Source: JBEKYD01 sp049509915 (GTDB lineage Bacteria > Acidobacteriota > Terriglobia > Bryobacterales > Bryobacteraceae). Taken from it: 6,422 nt of DNA. A program made the position numbers and the translations under genes. The stretch is from assembly GCA_049509915.1 (NCBI GenBank), contig JBEKZL010000355.1, positions 1 through 6,422 of the forward strand. Reading direction: 5' to 3'. Positions 1 to 6,422 of this stretch are shown here, one piece after another; within the stretch, counting starts at the first letter, position 1, and each line of letters begins with the position of its first letter. Below the pieces are notes generated by a model. That model made no database searches and had not been told where the DNA came from. It saw only the letters and a program-made list of their open reading frames with translations.

Positions 1-1743
1 GAAGTGTCCGCGATCTACAACGTCTACGATGGGCATCCGGCCATACGCAAATACCTCGTATTCCGCAATACCGGGTCGGCGCCATTGCATTTGTCGCATT
101 TGAACATAGAGGCCATCGGGCCATCGGTCGGCCCGGCGGACGAGACCACGCTGAATACGCAATACGGCGCGATTCCGCGCGAGATCTTCTACACGGGCCG
201 TTCGGAGGATGCCGGGCTGCTGATCGCCAACGGACGCACGGGCATCGGCCTGGCGATCCTGAGCGAGGTTCCCGGATACATGAAGCGTACCGAGATTGCC
301 GGTTGGGACGACCCGGCTCGCGTACGCATCGGCGTCCTCTACGACACCGATCTGATGCCATTTGAACGGTCTCTCGCGGCCGGCGAAGAATTCAGGACGG
401 CCGGCGTTTCGCTGCTGAGCTTTCGAAACGGCGACGGCTTTCGCGATCCGCATTGGGTGCTGCCGTCATACACTTCGAAGGTCTTGATGCGGAGAGTGAG
501 CCGGCAAGGCGCGCCCTGGATCTACAACACCTGGGAACCGTTCGAACGGCGGATCGATCGCGATACGGTGCTCAGACTGGTCGATGCCGCCGGCGAAATG
601 GGAATCGATATCTTCACTATCGACGACGGCTGGCAACAGGAATATGGCGAGAACGGCGTGAACCTGACGAGCTTTCCGGGCGGACTGAAGTCCATTCAGA
701 AGGCCATCGAAGCGAAGGGAATGAGGCTTGGACTGTGGATTCCGCTGGCAGCCATCGGCACCTCGACGGCAGACTATCGCGGGCACCCGGAGTGGGCGGC
801 GCTCGACCAGCAAGGGAAAGAGAAGATCACGTCCACGGCGGCGGGCCCGAAAGTGGTGATGTGCCTGGCAAGCCTCTATCGGGACTCCGCCGCCGAACGC
901 GTCAACCAGGCGATCGAGCAGTTTCACCTGGCTTATGTGAAACTGGACCTGACGACGATCTTCAATGCGTATGGCGAAGCGCCGGGGTGTTGGGCCAAGG
1001 GTCACAACCACGCGAACTGGGCCGAATCCCTGAACCTGATCTACGAAGGCATCGCGTACGTGACAGGCAAGATTTACCAGAAGCACCCGGATGTTCTTCT
1101 CGACCTGACCTTCGAACTCTGGGGCCAGAAACATGTCATCGACGCGGGATTGCTGGCGGCGGGCGACCTGGACTGGATGAGCAACGTCGACGACACCCGG
1201 CCGAATTCCGCCGGACCGCTGCAGGCTCGCACGCTGCTTTACCAACGCGCCCTATCCATGCCGGCCGAGAGTATGCTGATCGGCAATATTCACGGCGACC
1301 TGCCCAGCATTCAGGAGAGCTTTGCAACCGCCATCGGCTCCGCGCCTCTGCTGCTTGGCGACCTGGGCAAACTGAGCGCCGCCGACCGCCACTGGTACCA
1401 CGAGAAGATCGCCTGGTTCAAGCACCTGCGAACCACCACTCTCATCAGCGAGAGCTTCTTTCCGCTCGGAAGCTGGCTGCAGCCGTCGCCGGCTAAATGG
1501 GATGGATTCGCACGTCTGGCCCGCACCGGGAACGGAGTGATCGCGGTCTTTCGCAACAAGACCAACACGGCAACCGCGAGCGTTCAACTCCCCCTGATGC
1601 CGGAAGGCAAGTTCAAGATACACTCGGTGGTTATGAACAGAGACCTGGGCGTTTTCACGAAGTCCGATTGGGTCCGCGGCGTGCCAATCGCATTTTCGGG
1701 TTCCGAACCGGTCGAGATACTCGAAGTTACCGTCGTAAAGTAA
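1..1743 (+). CDS. GH36/melibiase-like glycoside hydrolase (alpha-galactosidase type), 5'-truncated by window edge
   Basis: Probably a retaining exo-glycosidase that removes terminal alpha-linked sugars such as alpha-galactose from oligosaccharides. The frame is open from base 1 and ends at TAA 1741-1743. GTG at position 4 is only the first start-like codon, so the true start lies upstream; known GH36 enzymes are usually about 700 residues, so part of the N-terminal beta-sandwich is missing. Counting from that GTG, residues ~1-150 look like the rest of this sandwich. A TIM-barrel follows: NTWEPFE at 176-181, FTIDDGWQ at 204-211, and GMRLGLWIPL at 239-248. YVKLDLT at 311-317 gives D315 as the candidate nucleophile, and WMSNVDDTRP at 391-400 gives D396 or D397 as the candidate acid/base. 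Residues ~500-579 resemble the C-terminal beta domain. The next gene starts one base after the stop, implying an operon. The family is fairly sure, but substrate specificity is not: GH27 and other GH-D clan members share these motifs. The cell location is unknown because any signal peptide is outside the window. Confidence 0.85.
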   Translation, partial: EVSAIYNVYDGHPAIRKYLVFRNTGSAPLHLSHLNIEAIGPSVGPADETTLNTQYGAIPREIFYTGRSEDAGLLIANGRTGIGLAILSEVPGYMKRTEIAGWDDPARVRIGVLYDTDLMPFERSLAAGEEFRTAGVSLLSFRNGDGFRDPHWVLPSYTSKVLMRRVSRQGAPWIYNTWEPFERRIDRDTVLRLVDAAGEMGIDIFTIDDGWQQEYGENGVNLTSFPGGLKSIQKAIEAKGMRLGLWIPLAAIGTSTADYRGHPEWAALDQQGKEKITSTAAGPKVVMCLASLYRDSAAERVNQAIEQFHLAYVKLDLTTIFNAYGEAPGCWAKGHNHANWAESLNLIYEGIAYVTGKIYQKHPDVLLDLTFELWGQKHVIDAGLLAAGDLDWMSNVDDTRPNSAGPLQARTLLYQRALSMPAESMLIGNIHGDLPSIQESFATAIGSAPLLLGDLGKLSAADRHWYHEKIAWFKHLRTTTLISESFFPLGSWLQPSPAKWDGFARLARTGNGVIAVFRNKTNTATASVQLPLMPEGKFKIHSVVMNRDLGVFTKSDWVRGVPIAFSGSEPVEILEVTVVK

Positions 1744-1744
1744 T

Positions 1745-1822
1745 ATGCAGTTCGATGGTCGGTCGTTAAAGCCTTTTGTCATGTTATTGCTGGTGATGGC
1801 CGGCTGCATTGGCGCGAACGCC
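1745..1822 (+). other. Sec signal peptide of the TonB-dependent receptor
   Basis: Residues 1-26 show a short charged n-region (R6, K9), a hydrophobic core PFVMLLLVMAG, and an A-N-A motif before Q27. The probable cleavage is GANA|QVTA, giving a mature protein that starts just ahead of the carboxypeptidase-regulatory-like domain. Export to the outer membrane fits the barrel that follows. The MAGC at residues 18-21 weakly resembles a lipobox but has Met rather than Leu/Val/Ile at -3, so signal peptidase I cleavage is preferred. Confidence 0.75.
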
Positions 1823-4800
1823 CAGGTCACCGCCGCGATTTCGGGCAAAGTGGAAGATTCAGCGGGCGGCGCGGTGGAGGGCGCGGCGATCACCGTGACG
1901 AGCGTCGAAACCGGCGCGGCGCGCACCGCGACCACCGATCAGAAAGGCAACTACACCGTGCTCTCGCTGCCGCTGGGCGCGCAGGAAGTGAAAGCGGAAA
2001 AGAAGGGCTTTCAAGCGGCTCTGCGGACCGGGATCAGTCTGAAGGTGGGACAACAAGCGGTGGTGAACCTGCGGCTGGAGGTGGGCGGCCTGACCCAACA
2101 GGTAACAGTTTCCGAAGAGAACCCGTTGGTGAATACCACCACGAGCCAGACCTCGGGCATGGTCGACGAACGGGATGTGAAAGACCTGCCGCTCAACGGG
2201 CGCAGCTTCGACGATCTGATCGCCCTAAACCCCGGGGCTGTCAATTACGGTCTGAAGAGCGCCAACACCAGCACCAGCAACGGCAATACTTTCACTGTGG
2301 CAGGGCGCCGCCCGGCGGATAACATCGTGCTGTTAAACGGTATCGAATATACCGGATCGAGCCAGCTTGCAATCACTCCGGGAGGGGTGAGCGGCGAACT
2401 GCTGGGCATCGACGCGGTGCGCGAATTCAACGTGCTTCCCGATACTTACCCGGCGGAATATGGCAAGAGGTCCGGCGCGCAAGTCACCGTGGTGACTCAA
2501 TCCGGAACCAATGCACTCCACGGGTCGATTTTTGAATTCCTACGCAACAGCCGCCTGGATGCCAAGAACTATTTCGACCAGGGCGCGACTCCGCCTTTCC
2601 GCCGGAACCAGTTCGGCGGTGCGCTGGGCGGGCCTCTGAAGCGGGACAAACTGTTCGTTTTCGGGAACTACGAGGGTTTCCGGCAGTCACTCGCGCTGAG
2701 CAGCGTCGCCGCTGTCCCCGATGCATATGTCCGCACGGGAGAGTTACCGAACGCCGTCACCGGCCTATATTCGACGCCCGCCAATCTCAACCAGGGAATG
2801 CTGAAATACATGTCCCTGTGGCCGGCTGCAAATGGTCCCGAGTTACTCGTCAATGGAGTCGCCAGCGGAGCGGCCCTGTCTTACAATCATCCGCTCGAAG
2901 CCATCCGGGAGGACTTCGGCACCACGCGAACCGATTACTCCATCGGACCGCGGGACTCTCTGACGGCGGCTTACACCATCGACGACGGCAATAGCCTGAT
3001 ACCGCAGGCCGACCCCTTGTTCGCGTCTTATTCGACGCTGCGCAGCCAGGTAGCCAGTCTGCAGGAGACGCATATTCTGTCGCCCTCGACTGTCGATACA
3101 TTCCGGGCGGGCTTTTCGCGCGCCGGTTATGATTTGGATCCAGTTTCGTTAGCCTCCTTCAGCCCGGACCTGGCCTTTGTCACGGGCGCCGGACCGGGTG
3201 GATTTACCATTGGCGGCGGAAATACGACCACCGGGTCGGCGGCTTTGACTCCGGCCGGTCCGAACAATGCCGCCAACGTCTGGAACCGCAGGAATCTGTA
3301 TACGTTCTCGGACTCGCTCGATATCTTGAAGGGAAGGCATCAGATCGGCGCCGGGGTATGGTTTCAGCGCGTGGAAGACAATGAGAACGGAGCGTCGCGG
3401 ACCACCGGCGCTGCCACCTTTGCTTCGCTGGCGACATTCCTGGCGGGAACGGTAACTACCTTTCAGGTGGTGCCCGACCCGAATGAGTTGGGGTGGAGAA
3501 GCCTTTTCGGCGCATGGTATTTGGAAGACGCCATCAGATTGCGCGGCAATCTTACGGTAGATCTTGGCGTCCGGCAGGAATTCACCAGCGGATGGAACGA
3601 GGAGTCCGGCAGGGCCGCAAACTATATCACCAACGGCGCGGGCGTGCTTTTGACGGCTCCGCGAATATCCGGTTCCGCGTTCACCGCCAATAATGCCACC
3701 AGGCTGTTCGCGCCGCGTGTCGGCTTGGCGTGGGACCCTTTCGGAAATGGCCGGACGGCGATTCGCGCGGCGTTCGGCACTTACTATTCGCTTCTCGACG
3801 ACCTCAGCTTTCTGTTGAATTCGCTGCCTCCCGCCAATGGCTCCGCCTCCTATTCCGGTGCGCTGCTGCCGCTGCTGCCAATCACCCCGGGCGTTCCGCC
3901 GCCGCCGTCGTGCGGCCCGGGCGTGCCCGCGCCCTGCACTACGTTTGCGCCGCAGGGAGTCGAGCCCAACGCGAAAACGCCGGCGGTCGAGGAATGGAAT
4001 CTTACCATCGAACGCCAGTTGAGTCCTGACACGGTGCTGCGGGTTGGTACTGTCGGATCGCACGGCTACCACGGGCTATTGAACGTCGATCCCAACAGCA
4101 TTCCGCCGCAGGTTTGCGAAAGCGCCAGCGGCTGCGCGTCGGGCGGCAACGGCACGGCCATCGGCAGCGTGGCTCAGGGAGCGCTCTACATACCGGTACA
4201 GCCAACCCGGCCCAATCCTTATCTGGGAGCGGGTTTCTTCTGGTACACGGAGGGTAACAGCAGTTACAACGCGCTCCAGATCGATCTGACGCGGCGCCTG
4301 AACAAGGGTCTGCGGCTGCGCGCCAATTTCACCTGGTCTAAGAACCTGGATATGAATTCCGCGCCCACCGGCGCGCAGGCCAGCAATGAGGCGCAGATGA
4401 TCATGGATCGCAACGACCTGCCCATGGACTGGGGACCATCGGCGCTCAACGTAGCCGCTCAGGCCAGCATATCGGCCACTTATGAACTGCCATCCCCAAG
4501 AGGCAAGGGCCGAGTTGGCGGCCTGGCTCAGAGATTAGCGGGCGGCTGGCAACTGAACGCGATCGCCACCTTGCTGAGCGGGTTCCCGCTTACGCCGCAG
4601 GATGGGTCGAACCGCTCCGGCGACGGAGATACCCGGAATCCGGACCGGCCGTCGTTGAATCCGGCGTTTACCGGGCCGGTCGTCACCGGGAATCCGAATC
4701 GATGGTTCAATCCCAATGCGTTCCTTCTTTCGACGCCCGGCACGTGGGGCACGCTAGGCAGAGGGACATACAACGGGCCGGGGCTGGCGGATGTGGATCT

Positions 4801-5005
4801 GTCGCTGTTCAAGCGGATCGCGGTAACCGAAAAGACGAGTCTGCAGGTCCGGGCGGAGTGTTTTAACATACAGAACCAGGCTAACTTCGGGACGCCTAAT
4901 GCGATTGTGTTCTCGAGCGGCACAATGAGTCCCTCGGCGGGATTGATATCGAGCACGGTAACAACGTCGCGGCAGCTTCAGTTCGGGCTGAAGTTGATTT
5001 TCTAG
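1745..5005 (+). CDS. TonB-dependent receptor, Oar-like, with N-terminal carboxypeptidase-regulatory-like domain
   Basis: Likely an outer-membrane beta-barrel that imports a ligand, perhaps an oligosaccharide, using energy from TonB-ExbBD. The 1086-residue protein appears complete. It opens with a signal peptide (residues 1-26). A carboxypeptidase-regulatory/CnaB-like beta-sandwich follows at ~28-115 (ISGKVEDSAGGAVEGAAITV, then GNYTVLSLPLG). The plug lies at ~120-265, with DVKDLPLNGRSFDDLIALNP at 144-163, a VLLNGIEY segment, and RSGAQVTVVTQSGTNALHGS at 242-261. The remainder is barrel, ending in QFGLKLIF with the terminal Phe typical of outer-membrane barrels. FNIQNQANFGTPNA near the end is a phrase I associate with acidobacterial receptors of this type. 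Cysteine pairs C723/C731 and C791/C797 sit in Pro- or Gly-rich probable surface loops. I see no clear TonB box. ATG 1745 was chosen because it gives a full signal peptide; ATG 1781 (residue 13) would lose the charged n-region. No strong Shine-Dalgarno precedes either, so translation probably depends on coupling to the hydrolase gene. The receptor class is confident, the ligand unknown. Confidence 0.92.
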   Translation: MQFDGRSLKPFVMLLLVMAGCIGANAQVTAAISGKVEDSAGGAVEGAAITVTSVETGAARTATTDQKGNYTVLSLPLGAQEVKAEKKGFQAALRTGISLKVGQQAVVNLRLEVGGLTQQVTVSEENPLVNTTTSQTSGMVDERDVKDLPLNGRSFDDLIALNPGAVNYGLKSANTSTSNGNTFTVAGRRPADNIVLLNGIEYTGSSQLAITPGGVSGELLGIDAVREFNVLPDTYPAEYGKRSGAQVTVVTQSGTNALHGSIFEFLRNSRLDAKNYFDQGATPPFRRNQFGGALGGPLKRDKLFVFGNYEGFRQSLALSSVAAVPDAYVRTGELPNAVTGLYSTPANLNQGMLKYMSLWPAANGPELLVNGVASGAALSYNHPLEAIREDFGTTRTDYSIGPRDSLTAAYTIDDGNSLIPQADPLFASYSTLRSQVASLQETHILSPSTVDTFRAGFSRAGYDLDPVSLASFSPDLAFVTGAGPGGFTIGGGNTTTGSAALTPAGPNNAANVWNRRNLYTFSDSLDILKGRHQIGAGVWFQRVEDNENGASRTTGAATFASLATFLAGTVTTFQVVPDPNELGWRSLFGAWYLEDAIRLRGNLTVDLGVRQEFTSGWNEESGRAANYITNGAGVLLTAPRISGSAFTANNATRLFAPRVGLAWDPFGNGRTAIRAAFGTYYSLLDDLSFLLNSLPPANGSASYSGALLPLLPITPGVPPPPSCGPGVPAPCTTFAPQGVEPNAKTPAVEEWNLTIERQLSPDTVLRVGTVGSHGYHGLLNVDPNSIPPQVCESASGCASGGNGTAIGSVAQGALYIPVQPTRPNPYLGAGFFWYTEGNSSYNALQIDLTRRLNKGLRLRANFTWSKNLDMNSAPTGAQASNEAQMIMDRNDLPMDWGPSALNVAAQASISATYELPSPRGKGRVGGLAQRLAGGWQLNAIATLLSGFPLTPQDGSNRSGDGDTRNPDRPSLNPAFTGPVVTGNPNRWFNPNAFLLSTPGTWGTLGRGTYNGPGLADVDLSLFKRIAVTEKTSLQVRAECFNIQNQANFGTPNAIVFSSGTMSPSAGLISSTVTTSRQLQFGLKLIF

Positions 5006-5050
5006 CTTCAGGCCAAATCGGCGGCAAGCGCTCCCCACGGAGCTTACTTC

Positions 5051-5067
5051 ATCTGTGTTTATCTGTG
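5051..5067. repeat. Short direct repeat, ATCTGTG twice at 10-base spacing
   Basis: ATCTGTG occurs at 5051-5057 and again at 5061-5067, separated by TTT; on the other strand it reads CACAGATAAACACAGAT. It lies about 45 bases after the receptor stop in the gap between convergent genes. From memory, CACAGATGAACACAGATGAA-like strings recur in intergenic DNA of several bacterial phyla; I could not check this here. With only two copies, chance cannot be excluded. Confidence 0.5.
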
Positions 5068-5117
5068 GCCATATTCTTTCACAGCTTCTTACGGCCGTGG
5101 CTCCGACTCGCGGGCGA

Positions 5118-5139
5118 GGGCAGGCGAAATCGCCTGCCC
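5118..5139. terminator. Perfect 9-bp GC-rich hairpin between convergent genes (possible bidirectional terminator or REP-like element)
   Basis: GGGCAGGCG at 5118-5126 pairs perfectly with CGCCTGCCC at 5131-5139 around the loop AAAT. It lies 112 bases after the receptor stop and 4 bases beyond the kinase stop, so it could end transcription from both sides or protect 3' ends. Neither side carries a run of T, so it is not a classic intrinsic terminator. Its compact GGCAGGCG/CGCCTGCC form also fits a dispersed REP-like palindrome. The hairpin is certain as sequence; its role is inferred. Confidence 0.5.
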
Positions 5140-5143
5140 CACC

Positions 5144-6422
5144 TCATGATCCGGGCACGGCGGCACGCAGATGAAACTCGAGACGCGTCTCGGCGGGGAT
5201 GGTCACCTCGCCGCGAGTCGACTCCTCCACCCCGGCACCAGCTCCGCCGCCAGCCGCTGCTCCCGCCACGGCGCCTTTCTTTTTATGAAAGATCCCGCCG
5301 ATAGCGCCGCCGACGGCCGCCGCGCCGCCCACCACGGCCGCGCCGGTTTCGGCGCGCAGGCTACCCTCCCGGAGGAAAGTGTCGGTCTGTACGGTTTGCA
5401 CCCGTCCCCGAACCGACAGCCCCACCAGGCGCAACTCCAGCCGGGCGCGCCCCTTGAAGTGTCCCGAATCGGCCGCGTCCACCACTTCCAACTGGGCATC
5501 TGCGCCACGCGGCACCACCACCGTTCCAGCAACCACCAGCGGCGTGTCCACACTGGCGGAGAACTTCTGGCCGCGGCGGCTTCTGCCCGATTCGATGGGT
5601 CCGATGGTGCGGACGGTGACCGTCGTGCCGGCCGGTATCGCCAGGTCGGGCTGAGCCGGCGGATGCGGTGGGGTCTGCGGCGCGGAGGTCTGCGGCGGGG
5701 GCGCCTGCAGTTGCGGTTGCGACGGCGGCTGCTGTGCTTGCCGATGGGGCGGATTGGGAGTGGCTGGTTGCTGCTGCGCGCCCTGCGCGGTCTTGCCGGA
5801 ATCGGCTGGCGCCTCGGCCGGCGGAAGCTGCACTGGCGGAATCTCCACCTGTTGGCTGGGCGCCGTTGCTGTGGAACCGGTATTCGAAGCGATGGGAGCG
5901 AGCGACGTCCCGTGGTCCGGCTTCGGGCCGAACGGCGAGTACATGGCAAAATATACAGCGGCGGCGGCCAGCGCCACTACGCCGGCGGCGGCCAGCGCCA
6001 GCCGCGGCGGGGTCCAGGCGAAACGCCGCTTGGGCGCGGGCACCGGCGGCGGCGGCGCGCTGACGGCCTGGGCGGGAGGGAGGGTGCCCGCCATGCGGGT
6101 TCGGGCCGGAGCCGGAACGACCGCCGCGACGACTCCAGCGCCTGCCGCCACCGGCGTCCATTGAAACCCCTCCGGGTTCTCCAGCGCCGCGCCGAATTCC
6201 TCGGTGGTCTGAAAGCGCGCGTTGGGGTCCTTTTCGAGCGCCTTTAGAACCGCGTTGACCACGCCTTTGGGGATGTAAGGATAGAACTCGGTGGGCGGCC
6301 GCGGCGGCGTATTCACGTGGTCCGTCATCACCTGGTAGTCGCTGTCGCTCTCGAACGGAACGTGGCCCGCCAGCATCTCGTAAAGGGTGATGCCGAGCGC
6401 ATAGATGTCGGAGCGGATGTCC
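5144..6422 (-). CDS. Membrane-anchored Ser/Thr protein kinase, C-terminal part (5' end outside window)
   Basis: Probably a eukaryotic-like (Hanks-type, PknB-like) kinase that phosphorylates cytoplasmic proteins and may sense envelope signals through its outer tail. Read from 6421 downward, the frame begins DIRSDIYALGITLYEM, kinase subdomain IX, then LAGHVPFES, and reaches the subdomain XI segment KALEKDPNARFQTTEEF near 6241-6192. ATP-binding, catalytic and activation-loop motifs lie outside the window, so activity cannot be judged. After the kinase fold come an Ala/Pro-rich juxtamembrane linker ending in KRRF, one transmembrane helix (6001-5945), a Pro/Gln-rich spacer (~5863-5648), and a C-terminal domain (~5647-5147) beginning LAIPAGTTVTVRTIGPIESG. 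That domain contains a glycine-rich double segment split by HKKK and ends with IPAETRLEFHL. Stop TGA is at 5146-5144. ATG 6374-6376 is internal to the kinase fold and is not the start. The gene converges on the receptor gene and is probably unrelated to it in function. Kinase identity is strong; the tail's function is unknown. Confidence 0.88.
   Translation of the reverse strand, partial: DIRSDIYALGITLYEMLAGHVPFESDSDYQVMTDHVNTPPRPPTEFYPYIPKGVVNAVLKALEKDPNARFQTTEEFGAALENPEGFQWTPVAAGAGVVAAVVPAPARTRMAGTLPPAQAVSAPPPPVPAPKRRFAWTPPRLALAAAGVVALAAAAVYFAMYSPFGPKPDHGTSLAPIASNTGSTATAPSQQVEIPPVQLPPAEAPADSGKTAQGAQQQPATPNPPHRQAQQPPSQPQLQAPPPQTSAPQTPPHPPAQPDLAIPAGTTVTVRTIGPIESGRSRRGQKFSASVDTPLVVAGTVVVPRGADAQLEVVDAADSGHFKGRARLELRLVGLSVRGRVQTVQTDTFLREGSLRAETGAAVVGGAAAVGGAIGGIFHKKKGAVAGAAAGGGAGAGVEESTRGEVTIPAETRLEFHLRAAVPGS
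5228..5344 (-). other. Glycine-zipper-like double segment in the kinase C-terminal domain
   Basis: This stretch encodes two Ala/Gly-rich, almost uncharged segments, GAAVVGGAAAVGGAIGGIF and GAVAGAAAGGGAGAGV, separated by the basic turn HKKK. The pattern of small residues at 3-4 spacing resembles glycine-zipper hairpins that pack closely or insert into membranes. Predicted beta-rich sequence lies on both sides (TVTVRTIGPIES before, VTIPAETRLEFHL after), so the hairpin looks like an insertion within one folded domain. Function is not known to me. Confidence 0.55.
5945..6001 (-). other. Transmembrane helix of the Ser/Thr kinase
   Basis: The segment LALAAAGVVALAAAAVYFA is 19 uncharged residues, flanked on the N-terminal side by KRRFAWTPPR and on the other by MYSPFGPKPDHG. 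By the positive-inside rule the kinase domain is cytoplasmic and the Pro/Gln-rich tail is periplasmic, the usual topology of PknB-like bacterial kinases. Confidence 0.85.

Noticed and set aside
453..1496. Plus-strand 347-codon frame and minus-strand 466-1245 frame overlapping the hydrolase
   Set aside because: The true frame has catalytic GH36-like motifs throughout; the alternatives have no recognisable motifs and biased Arg-rich composition.
1796..1807. Possible lipobox MAGC in the receptor signal peptide
   Set aside because: Met at -3 is atypical, a good A-N-A signal peptidase I site follows five residues later, and TonB receptors are not usually lipoproteins.
1252..1935. Minus-strand 227-codon frame spanning the hydrolase-receptor junction
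   Set aside because: It runs antisense through two well-supported genes and shows no domain or plausible start signal.
3149..4072. Minus-strand open frame of 307 codons opposite the TonB receptor
   Set aside because: The product is Arg/Gly-rich without motifs, and the opposite strand encodes an intact receptor barrel.
5065..5304. Small plus-strand frame of 79 codons starting in the intergenic gap
   Set aside because: It crosses the hairpin and the 3' end of the kinase gene, has Arg/Pro-rich sequence and no ribosome binding site.
5203..6161. Two other minus-strand open frames (5203-5949 and 5361-6161) inside the kinase gene
   Set aside because: They overlap the true frame and encode Arg/Pro- or Gly/Ala-rich strings without domain features; they come from the Pro/Ala-rich coding sequence.
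5171..6247. Long plus-strand open frame of 358 codons opposite the kinase gene
   Set aside because: The translation is Arg/Gly/Leu-rich low-complexity sequence with no recognisable domain, while the minus-strand frame gives a clear kinase with membrane helix. It is a GC-driven shadow.
1..6422. CRISPR array, tRNA, insertion sequence or phage-like module
   Set aside because: No regularly spaced repeats, cloverleaf-like sequence, transposase or phage motifs were seen on either strand.

Overview
The window is GC-rich and gene-dense, and it looks like bacterial chromosome from an acidobacterium, possibly of the Solibacter/Bryobacter group. This placement is inferred from gene style: an Oar-like TonB-dependent receptor with an N-terminal carboxypeptidase-regulatory-like domain, the phrase FNIQNQANFGTPNA near its C-terminus, and a Ser/Thr kinase with a long Pro/Gln-rich extracytoplasmic tail. 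No rRNA or other marker gene is present to confirm it.

There are three real genes, two of them cut by the window edges. Positions 1-1743 (+) hold the C-terminal ~580 residues of a GH36/melibiase-like glycoside hydrolase (alpha-galactosidase type). One base after its stop, positions 1745-5005 (+) encode a complete 1086-residue outer-membrane receptor with signal peptide, carboxypeptidase-regulatory-like domain, plug and beta-barrel. The two are almost certainly co-transcribed, and together suggest a small glycan-use unit: a surface receptor plus an enzyme that trims alpha-linked sugars. The substrate cannot be read from the sequence.

Positions 5006-5143 are a 138-base gap between convergent genes. 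It contains a 10-base-period direct repeat of ATCTGTG and a perfect 9-bp GC-rich hairpin, both resembling dispersed intergenic elements. Positions 5144-6422 (-) hold the C-terminal part of a membrane-anchored Ser/Thr protein kinase: the end of the kinase fold, a juxtamembrane linker, one transmembrane helix, a Pro/Gln-rich spacer, and a C-terminal domain with a glycine-rich double segment.

I see no CRISPR array, tRNA, rRNA, insertion sequence or phage gene. The many other long open frames, especially opposite the kinase gene, are shadows produced by high GC content. The least ordinary items are the extracytoplasmic domain of the kinase, the 1-base junction of hydrolase and receptor, and the intergenic repeats. 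I do not find convincing evidence of a wholly new multi-gene system.
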